A stretch of DNA of 45,441 bases from assembly GCA_947498355.1 (NCBI GenBank), contig CANMKA010000032.1:1-45441 (forward strand), in the 5' to 3' direction. The stretch is from an uncultured Paraglaciecola sp. Its GTDB lineage: Bacteria; Pseudomonadota; Gammaproteobacteria; Enterobacterales; Alteromonadaceae. The position numbers were made by a program, and so were the translations under genes. Every line of letters begins with the position of its first letter. The first letter of the stretch is position 1. This document shows, in pieces, positions 35,166-45,130 of the stretch. Under the pieces are notes generated by a model. The model did not search any database and was not told where the DNA came from. It saw nothing but the letters and a program-made list of their open reading frames with translations.

Positions 35166-36635
35166 CTACATTCTATCTTTAGCACCTGCTGCAATCGTTT
35201 TTTCTGTGAAGTATTCATTGCCATTATAATAAGACTGACTCGACCAAGGTGCGTTTACCTTAGGTAAGTACTCAGCTAAGCGCTGTTTTACTTTAACGTA
35301 AGCTGGGCTGTCAGCAAGGTTGTTCCATTCGTCTCGGTCAATTTTGTGATCATACAATTCTTCAGTGCCATCCTCATAGCGAATGTAACGATAACGCTCG
35401 GTTTTAATGGCATGGTTATTTTCACCATAGGTAGTGACGGCAACATGCTCCCAAGGTGCATTAGGGTTGGTAAGTAATGGCGTTAAATCTCGCCCTTCGT
35501 TTTCTGGGTTTTCCGGTAAGCCACATATCTTTATCAAGGTAGGGTATAAGTCGAGTAAGCTAACTGGCTTATTCGTGACTTGTTTGCCCTTAGATTTAGG
35601 CGGTTTAATAATGAGAGGTGTGCGGGTGGCACGATCCCAAAGCGCCATTTTGGCAAACTTGTCTTTTTCGCCCACCGAATAGCCGTGGTCACCCCAAAGC
35701 ACTACAGCTGTGTTATCAGCATATTGACTGTTTTCAAGGGCGTCGAGCACAATACCTATGCACGAATCGACAAAAGATACACTGGCTAAGTAACCTTGCA
35801 CTGCGTTGCGAAATTCACCATTTTTTATCGCCCATTCAGTAGTGGGCATCATAGGATGGTCAGCTATTTTTTTGCTGATTTCTGGTACATCGTCTAAATC
35901 GTTACGCAAATAAGGAGGCAACACAATGTTTTCGGTTGGATGTAAGTCAAACCACTTTTGGGGGACATGCCAAGGTACATGAGGACGAATAAAGCCGCAC
36001 ACGGTAAAAAAGGGTTTGTCGTGATCTTTGTTTAATTCGTTAGCCACCCAGTGAGCTGAATCATAGTCGGGCATTTGCTCATCGCGATCAGGAAAAGGTC
36101 CCCAGTCGGTACTTGTACGCTCGTCATCCCAAACCATGTTTTTATCGGGGTAGGGCCCAAATCCTCTATCTCGGCCGCCATATACATCAAAGCTGCCTTC
36201 GACGACCTTTTGATGGAAGACCTTACCAATCGCCGAGGTGTAGTACCCATGTTTTTTAAAGTATTCGCTCAAAAATACCGAGTGAGCTGTTTTGTCACTG
36301 GCGGCTCGAATATTTTTATCATTTATATGTCCATAGATGCCGGTAGTTGATGGAGCAAGGCCCGTCATAATGCTGGCTCTAGACGGCCCGCATAAAGGTG
36401 CCGAGGCATGAGCGTTAGTAAATAAAGTACCTTGATCGGCTAAGCGGTCGATGTTTGGTGTTTTAGCATTGGGGTGCCCCTTCATTGCACCTACCCAATC
36501 GTTGAGATCGTCGACAATTAACATGAGCACATTAGGATAGTGTTTTTTAAGCTCTGCTAACCATGCGGTTTTAGGAAAGGCGGTTGCCGCGGTTAGCCCG
36601 GCCCCTGCTTTTAGAAAGTGACGTCTGCTTAGCAT
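35166..36635 (-). CDS. Tat-exported sulfatase (arylsulfatase / iduronate-2-sulfatase-like)
   Basis: The 489-residue enzyme has a twin-arginine signal (SRRHFLKAGAGLTAATAF) and the type I sulfatase fold. The formylglycine motif is CGPSR with Cys82, and the metal site starts with Asp42-Asp43 in LIVDDLNDW. GDHGYSVGEKDKF contains the later Asp-His ligands. The overall sequence, including VCGFIRPHVPWHVPQKWFDL, is close to the iduronate-2-sulfatase-like group that desulfates marine polysaccharides. The Cys needs oxidation to formylglycine by another enzyme that is not here. It is alone, without glycoside hydrolases or TonB receptors. Confidence 0.9.
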   Translation of the reverse strand: MLSRRHFLKAGAGLTAATAFPKTAWLAELKKHYPNVLMLIVDDLNDWVGAMKGHPNAKTPNIDRLADQGTLFTNAHASAPLCGPSRASIMTGLAPSTTGIYGHINDKNIRAASDKTAHSVFLSEYFKKHGYYTSAIGKVFHQKVVEGSFDVYGGRDRGFGPYPDKNMVWDDERTSTDWGPFPDRDEQMPDYDSAHWVANELNKDHDKPFFTVCGFIRPHVPWHVPQKWFDLHPTENIVLPPYLRNDLDDVPEISKKIADHPMMPTTEWAIKNGEFRNAVQGYLASVSFVDSCIGIVLDALENSQYADNTAVVLWGDHGYSVGEKDKFAKMALWDRATRTPLIIKPPKSKGKQVTNKPVSLLDLYPTLIKICGLPENPENEGRDLTPLLTNPNAPWEHVAVTTYGENNHAIKTERYRYIRYEDGTEELYDHKIDRDEWNNLADSPAYVKVKQRLAEYLPKVNAPWSSQSYYNGNEYFTEKTIAAGAKDRM

Positions 36636-36882
36636 TGAAATGGCTCACTATTGTTAATGGAATGATCATAGTGAACGCTATCATAATTTATCTTTAAGTC
36701 ATACCAGTAGGGGGCGTTATACTTATTGGTATGAACCCATGTATTGGTATCAAGTCAGGCCAGGTAACTAATCCTTGAGATGTCAGTTAGCTGTGATATT
36801 TAGATTGGGCTAGGCATCAGCTTTATCGTTATTGAAACACAAAGCACTGTGTACTTAAACTGAGCACAGCGCCTGTATGTGC

Positions 36883-37908
36883 TTATTTGGCTGCGTTACG
36901 TGCATTTTGGATCCGTTCTTGAGTCAATGGGTGAGAATGAAAAAATTCGTCTAACTCCGAGTGCTCGGGGCCAGTGGTGGCGAGTTTTTCCATAGCTAAA
37001 GCGAAACTCTCTGGATCGAGATTCAAATTTTGCAATTGGCTGATGGCAAAATTATCAGCTTCCCATTCTAACTTTTGGGAATATTGGTTTTGCACTACTG
37101 TACTGGTAAAGCCAGCAACCACCTCAATCATGCCTTCTAAATCCCCAAAGAAATAATTGATAGCAATAGATGTGGCCATCAACTCGGCGATTAGGCGCAT
37201 TGAATGATTGTGCTCAACATGGCCAATTTCGTGCAAAAGTATGGCTTGTAGCATAGGCCAGTCGTTTTCGACTAACTCAACTAACCCATCGGTTACCACC
37301 ACTGTACCATCGGGTAACGCAAAGGCATTCGCTCCGAATTGTTTAGAGTAGCGGAAATTCAAATTATAGTTTCGGTCTCGTAACGTTAATTGGTTTAGGG
37401 TGTCTTGCCACTTTTCGATTAATTCCAGACGCGTTTGCTCGTCGAGTTTAGATGGAGAAAGTAGGGTTTTGTCCATGCCAATCAAGGTATGTTGAGAGGT
37501 GATGTTAATCATTGGGTCTGGTACGAGTTCGGCAAAATAGATTGCGAAACCAGGGATGCCATACTTAAAAATACTGAACAAGAGTACAGGCACCAACAGT
37601 ATACTGGCGAAAATGATTGGTAGGTTACCTTCCATTTTAACCACAGTATCAGTTTGTTTGTCGCCCAATAGCCACGTATCGACTTTGTCATCGCTTTCAA
37701 TTGAAAACAAGCCCAAGCCCGAAACACTTAGCTCTCTTGGAATACGCCCGAGTTTTGGCTTAATCGATAAATCCTTGCGGTTTATCTGCTTATTTTGGTC
37801 GCTATTTGGTAGCTTAAAAGACATTAAGCCACCTACATGCAAGTGTATATCGCAGCTATAACTTTGTGAGGTACCTTCTGGGTAAAAGGTACCTTTTACC
37901 TTGAGCAT
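36883..37908 (-). CDS. M48-family membrane metallopeptidase
   Basis: The 341-residue protein has an N-terminal domain (1-95) of unknown type, a membrane segment (about 97-116), and a peptidase domain. The zinc motif HEIGH is at 226-230 and the third ligand Glu283 lies in EWEAD. Family members include HtpX and BepA-like proteases that clear damaged or misassembled envelope proteins. It begins at the TAATG where yjgN ends, so the two genes are translationally coupled and probably work together. The pairing of M48 peptidase with YjgN is seen in several proteobacteria. Confidence 0.88.
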   Translation of the reverse strand: MLKVKGTFYPEGTSQSYSCDIHLHVGGLMSFKLPNSDQNKQINRKDLSIKPKLGRIPRELSVSGLGLFSIESDDKVDTWLLGDKQTDTVVKMEGNLPIIFASILLVPVLLFSIFKYGIPGFAIYFAELVPDPMINITSQHTLIGMDKTLLSPSKLDEQTRLELIEKWQDTLNQLTLRDRNYNLNFRYSKQFGANAFALPDGTVVVTDGLVELVENDWPMLQAILLHEIGHVEHNHSMRLIAELMATSIAINYFFGDLEGMIEVVAGFTSTVVQNQYSQKLEWEADNFAISQLQNLNLDPESFALAMEKLATTGPEHSELDEFFHSHPLTQERIQNARNAAK

Positions 37909-38996
37909 TAACCTATTGCCACGTCAATATCGAAGGCGCCCGATACTTCGTCGGCGATAGAGCTAGCTGACTGAGAGGTATCTGCTACTACACTGTCTGC
38001 GCCGTTCAATACCTTAACTTGAGTGGCATCGGCATAAAATCTAGCCATGCGTATTTTAACCCAAGGCATAGCAAAACCAACAGAGAAAACCAGTGCGAGT
38101 AAATTGGTTACTTGTAAAAGGCAAAGCTGAACAAAACTAACTTTAGAGGTAAATGCGGCGACGTGCTCAACCGTCGAGGTGTTAAATAAGTGATTGCGAA
38201 TATAGGCAGTGTAAAAACTGGATGCCAGGCTAAACATGAGTAGATACGCAATAATCATGAATATCCCCAAAAATGACACTAAAGCGGCGGATTCTGGGTT
38301 GGCTAACTCGTCGACTGAAACGCCGGAGAATAATTCAAATATCAGCACTAGCACCACTATGACGACGGTTCCAATGGCTGCTGAGCCTAAGGCTGCGATG
38401 TAATAGGCACTCGTTTCTAATTCGGTATTAACTGATTTATCACCAAACGTAATGTGGGAGTGAACAAATTCGTCCATTTTCTTTAATACCCAAGGCATGG
38501 CGAGATACAAAGTAAAAACACCCACTAGTGGTAGCAACAAAAAGGTAACGAAAGCTTGGCCATAACTACCAGTAAAATTGAATCGTACATTTCTATAAGC
38601 CGTCATGCGCATTTTAAATCTTACGCTCAAACAGATCAGTAAAGGCGAAGCAATAACCAACAAAAGCACCACTGCAATTGCCGCTGCTGGGCTAATCATA
38701 TTCGTGACGTAATAGAGAATGAGCAGTCCAAAGGCGATGAGTCGGCCTTTTAATATTTGCAGGGGTTCGGCTAGATAGGACAATCGATGGCCATCTATCT
38801 CAGTATTAGAATAAAAGTATCGGTTGGTTCTTACTGTTGCCCAGGCAGAATAAATACCTAAGGTGACTATGGTAAGTAACAAGTTAACGATCCAGATTGA
38901 AAAAAACTCAGAGGTGTGGCCGTAAAAGTTAACCTGTGCAGTACGATTGACTGCGTTTTTATCTTCTGGTGTTTGTGCCGAGGTATCTAGTTCCAT
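37908..38996 (-). CDS. yjgN: YjgN family (DUF898) polytopic membrane protein
   Basis: The 362-residue protein has about eight hydrophobic segments and the DUF898 pattern: VNFYGHTSEFFSIWIVNLLLTIVTLGIYSAWATVRTNRYFYSNTEIDGHRLSY near the start (in parts) and a second related unit TAYRNVRFNFTGSYGQAF. The middle part contains GxxxxxYxxWAxVR-type repeats. Function is unknown; the M48 peptidase overlapping its 3' end suggests envelope quality control. The C-terminal 30 residues are polar and acidic. Confidence 0.85.
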   Translation of the reverse strand: MELDTSAQTPEDKNAVNRTAQVNFYGHTSEFFSIWIVNLLLTIVTLGIYSAWATVRTNRYFYSNTEIDGHRLSYLAEPLQILKGRLIAFGLLILYYVTNMISPAAAIAVVLLLVIASPLLICLSVRFKMRMTAYRNVRFNFTGSYGQAFVTFLLLPLVGVFTLYLAMPWVLKKMDEFVHSHITFGDKSVNTELETSAYYIAALGSAAIGTVVIVVLVLIFELFSGVSVDELANPESAALVSFLGIFMIIAYLLMFSLASSFYTAYIRNHLFNTSTVEHVAAFTSKVSFVQLCLLQVTNLLALVFSVGFAMPWVKIRMARFYADATQVKVLNGADSVVADTSQSASSIADEVSGAFDIDVAIG

Positions 38997-39731
38997 GATG
39001 TATATAATCCTATTTAGCGTTGATAAGTTACCAAACCGAGACTACGTTATTTGCCACTAATATGGAAGGTAGAATGTGCAAAATAACACAACGCACCAAG
39101 CACCTTAATTCATTGATTTATCTGACTCTGAGTTCAGAATTGATAAGCAATAAGAATACTCGGCGGCCATAGAAACTTTTCTGCTATCTAGTTAGCCCGT
39201 TAGACAAATAGAGAATATTGTTCTTTTTATCTGTATTTGAGTAAAAAAAAACTCTAATATATCAGCTAAGAATGGGATGACATATTGAAGAAAAGGACAG
39301 CATGAACACATCACAAACATTTCTATCCGTTTCTAAAAATGTATGCATTATTGGAATACATTCCAAATCATAATAAAATTTACCCAGTAATGATGCTCTG
39401 CAAAATACTCTTAAAGCATGCACAAAGAAACACAGGTTAGTATCAAAGAGTGCGGAGCGCAAAGAAAAACGTATAGCTCTAAAGAAAGAAACATTAATCT
39501 ACTGAGTGTTCAAAATAGAAGCTAAAAATTTGTCATAAGAGCTTTTACAAAAAATATCAATTAAACCTGATTTGTATCGCTATGTATGAAAACAGAATTA
39601 GCAACCCTAAATGTAGAAATGAAGGGAAGTTTAACGTTTTCTTGTAAACTAGTACTGCGTTAAAAGTACATGTAGATGTGAAATACGTAAACACATACAA
39701 ATTTATTTACAACATAAGAGGAGCAGTTTGA
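38997..39731. other. AT-rich gap between yjgN and the RHS gene
   Basis: These 735 bases are markedly richer in A and T than the flanking core genes and hold no convincing gene; a 66-codon minus-strand frame has no family match or ribosome binding site. An AGGAG at about 39718 serves the RHS gene. The composition change fits the start of acquired DNA. Confidence 0.5.
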
Positions 39732-42700
39732 ATGAAAGGGATCGTTGGCCGTTGGACATCTATAAAATTATGTAGTTTATTTTGTGTTTTTCTATCTCTA
39801 AGTGTGCAAGCAAACGAGGGGTTTGATCAGCAAAATGTGCATACAACTCGTTTTGAGTCTCATGTCGATTCATCCATCAGCGTCGACGAATTTGGAGACT
39901 CTATTAACCCGCTCTCTGGGGAGCTGGCTTTTCGTGTTACAGATATATCTCTACCGGGTAATAGTCATTTGCCCGTAAGTGTTACCCGCCGCCTTAGTGA
40001 TATCGCAGCAGCAGCTAAAGGGAATCCAGGAAGAGGGCCAAATTTGGGGCCTTTCTCTATTGAAGTCCCATACGTTACGACACAAGTTTTTAATCCAGCC
40101 GCAACCAGTTTAACGGCAGATGGTAGCCCAGGAGTAAAACTAGGGTGGCATGCAAATCGATGTGATCAGTTATCGCTACCTAGTTTTGAATCTAAAAGCG
40201 TTGAATTTAATGAACAGTTTTATTCAACAATATCATGGGATTGGCATTTTTATGCAGACTTTTTTCATGGCGTGACACTTTTTGCTCCAGGCAGCTGGGG
40301 AGAGCAACTTATGTATCCTAGCGAAGCCATTGATTATGGTCCCACCCCAAAATACGTGACCAAGTCGAATTGGAAATTTGAATGTATTAGTGCATCAGAT
40401 GGGGGGCAGGGTTTTCGAGGAATAGCGCCAAATGGTGATGTCTACTATTTTGATACACTTATATACACGGGAGGTGGCCGACCTCATAATACAGTAGGTA
40501 AGTTTAATTGGTATTGGCTTGATGGCCCCAATTACAAAGCGATGTTATTTGCATCTCGAGTTGAGGATGTGCATGGTAACTTCGTGGATTATGATTACGA
40601 CTCAAAAGGGCGCATAAAAACGATTAAGTCAAATGACGAAAGGGAAATACGTTTTAACTATACACCTAGTAGGTATGGCGACAACGTTGATGACGTGGCG
40701 ATAACCGCACATGGAAAAACGTGGCGTTATATTCAGGGAGCGCATGGCAATTTTACGGTTTTCTTGCCTCCTGCAAGTGAGGGTGAACGAAAGTGGGCGT
40801 ATCATTTTTCTGACAAAGGTGTCCCAATAGAAGGCTACTATTTCGAAGACGGCCGATTACAGCGAAGCCCGTGTGGTAATTTTGGGCCCCGTCGATTACA
40901 TCATGCCAAAGTTACAGCTCCATCAGGTTTGACCGCAACCTTTTTCTTGCGGCAGAAAGGCACCTATTCACCGTTTGGTTTAGTTGAGAAAGCACTGCTC
41001 AAAACGACGACCTCTGCAATTACCCATCACAAACTTCTAGACAGATACAAAAACATTCCCTATTGCGAAGGCGTTATTGACGCTACCTCCTCGGACCCCC
41101 GACACTACAATTCGGCAAGATACACCGCACCTGTTGCAAAAAAAATAATTACAGGTCCGGGACTGGAACCAATGACATGGTATTACGGCTATGAAGAGGG
41201 TGAGTCAATTTCTAACAAGGTCGGGTTAAAAGTAACGCCCGACAACTCGTCTTATTCCAGTGTGGTTCCGGTAGCAAACAGAGTGCAGCGATTCACAAAC
41301 GATTTGGATTCCCCCACAACGCGCCGAAGCATTATTGATCCAGATGGTAATATGACGGTTTTATATATTAACCGTCAGCACAATGCACTGTATGGCAGTA
41401 TTGAAAAAACCACTTATAAAAAACTATACTCTAGCTATTCTGATACTACGCCATTCCCTAGCCGGATACTTGATTACGCGGATAGGGTTGTAACAAACAC
41501 ATGGGGAGTGAGCACCAAACTGGGAACCCATTGGCTTAAAGCATATAGAGAAAATCCACGGCAATGGTTAAGGCCTCATATTAATGTTGATTTATCTCAA
41601 TATAAGCCGATGTTATTTAAAACAGAAATTGTCCAGAGGGGCAATAAATACAATACGTTTTACTACTATAATGACGACCCGAGTTCATCAACATACAGCT
41701 TTCAGCAGCCAGTTAAAATAGAGCGCTATTCAGATGTTCCGTTAAGTGGTATGGAAAATAGACGCATAACTGAAACCCAATATAAACACTGGAAACGCCC
41801 ATGGATAATTGGGCTTGTAGAGGAAACGTCAGAAGGAAACCCACAAAAAATTGAAGTGGTAAGTAAAAAGCAATACAAATACAACTCCCCACTGGTTGAA
41901 AAGGCTTATTCTTTTGGCACATTGGCTGAAAGCTACAACTACTTTAACGATGGTTTAGTAAAAGACGTGACATATCACGCTAACCCTAATCGTAAATTTG
42001 CGTTTAGTGACTACAAGGGCGGTATAGCTCAAAAAACCACGCAACCTGCAACCAGTAATAACCCCGTTTCGTACTTGTATAAAAAAGTAAATGATTTTGG
42101 TCAAATTGAAAAAACAACGGATTTCACTACGTTACCCAGTATTGACTCCGTTCAATCTGAATGTACTGAATATGAATACGATTCGGCATTTCGGTTAAAA
42201 ACGACAAACCCCTGCGACTTTCGCAGTGCCGGTGCTGGTCGAGACAGGCATAGCAATTGGGCAAGTACAGAAATTATGTACGAAAAAGGCAGTACGTCGC
42301 TAGGTTACGCGTTAAAAAAGCGTACCACTAAGGCTGAGCTCATAGAAGAGGTATTATACGACGCAATGTACCGGCCCATGCTTACAAAAACATGGGATAC
42401 AAGCGATACTACACCACCAACTTATATAAATTTCAAATACAATGCTAATAATGCTGTGACGTTTCAATCAAGGCCAAGCATCATCGCGAACTCTTCAAAC
42501 GGGTTTACAACCACTTATGATGCTTTGGGTAGAGTACAAACTATTGATGATAGTGAACTTGATGATCCCAACAATAATTATTTCCGCAGATATGAGTATC
42601 ACCACGATAATTTGGTTCAAGAGTTTCATCCCAGTGGAAAAACGGTAGATACCTATTATTTAGGGTTTGGGAGCCCAGATAATGAAATTCCACGTCAAAT

Positions 42701-44864
42701 AGAAGTGTGGGACTATGACGGGTGGGACATCGCCCATATTGGCTTCGATGACTTCACGCACTTGCTTCAGCCTCAGACTATTTATCACCAAGCAAACAAC
42801 AACTATTTTATTAACCCTTACAAAGCCAGTGTAACTGAAAAGCGCGCTTATGACGGCCCTAACTTATGTAAAACCTCAAGGCCTGATGTGGGCATCAAAT
42901 GGTATGGCCACAATGTATTAGGTGATCTTACGTGGGAAGTTGCCGCCACTTTTGATGATATAAATGAGTTTGGCAACTCTGGGTGCTTATCCGCCCCTCA
43001 AGGATCATACGGCGATATACGTTATGCGTATGATGAGCGAGGAAATTTAATAAAAAAAGCATATTTTTACTCAGGTGATAACAAGCATTACATCTACAAT
43101 AACAACAATCGCGTTGTTCAATTAGATATTGGCAATAAAACTAATGTTGCGTCGGAGAATAATATTGTAGTTAGCAATCAATACACTTATCTGCGCAACC
43201 TGCTTGAAAGAGAGACGCTATCGATAGACGGGCGTTCTTACTCACTAGACTATAAATATGACGAGTATCAGCTACCTAAACGTATTGTTTATCCGAATGG
43301 CGAAATTGTTAACATAGATCACAACGCTTTAGGTCAACAAACCGCAGCCGGAAGCTACACGTATGATACAGTTTATCACCCTAATGGTGCTATTCATCAA
43401 CATTCTTATGGTAATGGCGCTACCTATACAGCGACGCAAAACACTAAAGGGTTGCCTTACAATCAATACGAAGAAATCAATAATGTTTCTATATTCGACC
43501 AGACATTGGAATATGATCAACATAATAATATCACTAACTTAATAGATGGTATAAATTCAAGCCACAGCTTGACCCTCGGGTACGATGACCTCGGTCAATT
43601 AACGTCGATTGCAGGTTCACCAAACGCTGCGGGAGTGATCAAGTACGATACAATAGGTAACATTGTTTATAAGAAAACCGGTAATTTAGAACTAAACTAC
43701 AGTTATGACTCGAACCTATTATCCTCAGTACTAGATGAGAGTAATAATTACCGCCGAAACTATTATTATGACGAGCAAGGGAGTATGCAAGGCATTGATA
43801 TTATTGATGCAGATACCGGTAGAAGAATACATAGTACAGACTTTTTCAACAACCTAGATGGTCAAATGATTTATGCTGAAAGATACACTAATTCAGACAC
43901 TTTGTTTTTAAAAGAATATGTATACGATGGTTGGAGTAAACGGGTAAAAATAGCCAGTACAAAAGATGGAGAAAGCACTAATGAGTATTCTTTATACAGC
44001 GTAAATGGCAAGTTGATGTATCGCAATGGGCCAAACGGTGAAACGAATTATATCTACATGGGTGGCAAGCTTGTTGCTAAATCGATTGGCGGTACACCCA
44101 CCTACCTGCACACCGATTATCTTGGCTCTGTTGCCAGAGAGACTACTTCGAATGGGGTGATCGGCTCGCCCGTTCGCTACAAGCCATTTGGCGAAAGTGT
44201 AAATCAAAATAAAGACGATGTAGGTTATACAGGACACAAATTCGATGCCGACTTAGGGCTAAGTTATATGCAGGCACGATACTATGATCCAGTTATCGGT
44301 CGTTTTTATTCGAATGATCCGGTGGGTGTTATTGAGCATTTAGGTACAAGTAACGGAATACACGGGTTTAATAGGTATGCTTATGGGAATAATAATCCGT
44401 ATAAATATACTGATCCCACAGGTATGACTTCTGAGGATGAAATGGATCCTTCGGAAGAAGAAATAATAATATGGACAAATTTTGCAAAATCTGTTGGGCG
44501 ACAAGCTGAGCAAGAAATTGAAATAGCAAAGGATACTGTTGTCGCTGCGACAGAGCCTAAAAATTTAAGTGCAGCTTCAGACTTAGCAGCTGGTGTTGCC
44601 GTAGCAACAACTTTGACAGGTCAACTTTATATAGCAGGGCCGTCAGCTATAATTTCTACAACCTTGGGCTACGCAGCAGCTGTGCAAGAAGATAACCCTC
44701 TTCAAGCTGTAGCAGTCGAAACTATCGTAAATTTCACCGCAAAACCAATTGGTATAATATCGAAAGGAGCGGCTTCAACTTATGAAGGTCATATCCGCAA
44801 TGGAATAGATGCTACTGGACAGGTTCTCGAAAATGGGTACAAAAATCTAATTAAAAATAAGTGA
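39732..44864 (+). CDS. Sec-exported RHS/YD-repeat protein with polymorphic C-terminal tip
   Basis: The 1710-residue protein has a signal peptide (cleaved near 27, SVQA/NEG), an N-terminal region with DSINPLSGELAFRV and LPGNSHLPVSVTRRL that is common to exported RHS proteins, and many YD repeats forming a cocoon-like shell. The conserved RHS core ends with ARYYDPVIGRFYSNDPVG...NRYAYGNNNPYKYTDPTGM at about 1515-1565. After it comes a 145-residue tip that differs from the repeats and is presumably the toxin. The tip has two hydrophobic stretches (LAAGVAVATTLTGQLYIAG and AIISTTLGYAAAVQ) but no nuclease or deaminase motif I recognise. A small membrane-protein gene overlaps its end. No VgrG, PAAR or T6SS gene is present. 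Confidence 0.88.
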   Translation: MKGIVGRWTSIKLCSLFCVFLSLSVQANEGFDQQNVHTTRFESHVDSSISVDEFGDSINPLSGELAFRVTDISLPGNSHLPVSVTRRLSDIAAAAKGNPGRGPNLGPFSIEVPYVTTQVFNPAATSLTADGSPGVKLGWHANRCDQLSLPSFESKSVEFNEQFYSTISWDWHFYADFFHGVTLFAPGSWGEQLMYPSEAIDYGPTPKYVTKSNWKFECISASDGGQGFRGIAPNGDVYYFDTLIYTGGGRPHNTVGKFNWYWLDGPNYKAMLFASRVEDVHGNFVDYDYDSKGRIKTIKSNDEREIRFNYTPSRYGDNVDDVAITAHGKTWRYIQGAHGNFTVFLPPASEGERKWAYHFSDKGVPIEGYYFEDGRLQRSPCGNFGPRRLHHAKVTAPSGLTATFFLRQKGTYSPFGLVEKALLKTTTSAITHHKLLDRYKNIPYCEGVIDATSSDPRHYNSARYTAPVAKKIITGPGLEPMTWYYGYEEGESISNKVGLKVTPDNSSYSSVVPVANRVQRFTNDLDSPTTRRSIIDPDGNMTVLYINRQHNALYGSIEKTTYKKLYSSYSDTTPFPSRILDYADRVVTNTWGVSTKLGTHWLKAYRENPRQWLRPHINVDLSQYKPMLFKTEIVQRGNKYNTFYYYNDDPSSSTYSFQQPVKIERYSDVPLSGMENRRITETQYKHWKRPWIIGLVEETSEGNPQKIEVVSKKQYKYNSPLVEKAYSFGTLAESYNYFNDGLVKDVTYHANPNRKFAFSDYKGGIAQKTTQPATSNNPVSYLYKKVNDFGQIEKTTDFTTLPSIDSVQSECTEYEYDSAFRLKTTNPCDFRSAGAGRDRHSNWASTEIMYEKGSTSLGYALKKRTTKAELIEEVLYDAMYRPMLTKTWDTSDTTPPTYINFKYNANNAVTFQSRPSIIANSSNGFTTTYDALGRVQTIDDSELDDPNNNYFRRYEYHHDNLVQEFHPSGKTVDTYYLGFGSPDNEIPRQIEVWDYDGWDIAHIGFDDFTHLLQPQTIYHQANNNYFINPYKASVTEKRAYDGPNLCKTSRPDVGIKWYGHNVLGDLTWEVAATFDDINEFGNSGCLSAPQGSYGDIRYAYDERGNLIKKAYFYSGDNKHYIYNNNNRVVQLDIGNKTNVASENNIVVSNQYTYLRNLLERETLSIDGRSYSLDYKYDEYQLPKRIVYPNGEIVNIDHNALGQQTAAGSYTYDTVYHPNGAIHQHSYGNGATYTATQNTKGLPYNQYEEINNVSIFDQTLEYDQHNNITNLIDGINSSHSLTLGYDDLGQLTSIAGSPNAAGVIKYDTIGNIVYKKTGNLELNYSYDSNLLSSVLDESNNYRRNYYYDEQGSMQGIDIIDADTGRRIHSTDFFNNLDGQMIYAERYTNSDTLFLKEYVYDGWSKRVKIASTKDGESTNEYSLYSVNGKLMYRNGPNGETNYIYMGGKLVAKSIGGTPTYLHTDYLGSVARETTSNGVIGSPVRYKPFGESVNQNKDDVGYTGHKFDADLGLSYMQARYYDPVIGRFYSNDPVGVIEHLGTSNGIHGFNRYAYGNNNPYKYTDPTGMTSEDEMDPSEEEIIIWTNFAKSVGRQAEQEIEIAKDTVVAATEPKNLSAASDLAAGVAVATTLTGQLYIAGPSAIISTTLGYAAAVQEDNPLQAVAVETIVNFTAKPIGIISKGAASTYEGHIRNGIDATGQVLENGYKNLIKNK

Positions 44865-45130
44865 CAGAATACATGAAAAAATCGAAGCTAATTCAAATGC
44901 AATTTGAAAAAAAATACTTGTGGCCGATACGAGGCGTAATGATATTAATTTCTTTACCGTTTATTCTTATTGTTTATGAAACCTTAATCACTGGTGTGGC
45001 AGAAGGTCGTAGATATGATTACATCCAAGGAGAACATTGGGGGTACTATTCGTATTTATTTAAACACTTTGCTATTTCTGCATTATTCTTATGGCTAGGT
45101 TTATTTGGGATCAGTGAAAAAAATAAGTAA
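44861..45130 (+). CDS. Small two-helix membrane protein, candidate immunity protein
   Basis: The 89-residue protein has two predicted membrane helices (about 24-44 and 66-84) and charged ends. It starts at a GTG that overlaps the RHS stop (GTGA); an ATG at 44873 could also be used. It resembles no family I know. Its position directly after the RHS tip, the translational overlap and its small size are those of immunity genes in polymorphic toxin systems. A membrane immunity protein would fit a membrane-acting tip. This role is inference. Confidence 0.65.
   Translation: MTEYMKKSKLIQMQFEKKYLWPIRGVMILISLPFILIVYETLITGVAEGRRYDYIQGEHWGYYSYLFKHFAISALFLWLGLFGISEKNK

Noticed and set aside
39262..39462. 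Minus-strand 66-codon frame before the RHS gene
   Set aside because: AT-rich chance frame with no start signal or domain.
39732..44864. T6SS effector
   Set aside because: It has a Sec signal peptide, no PAAR domain, and no VgrG or adaptor gene nearby.
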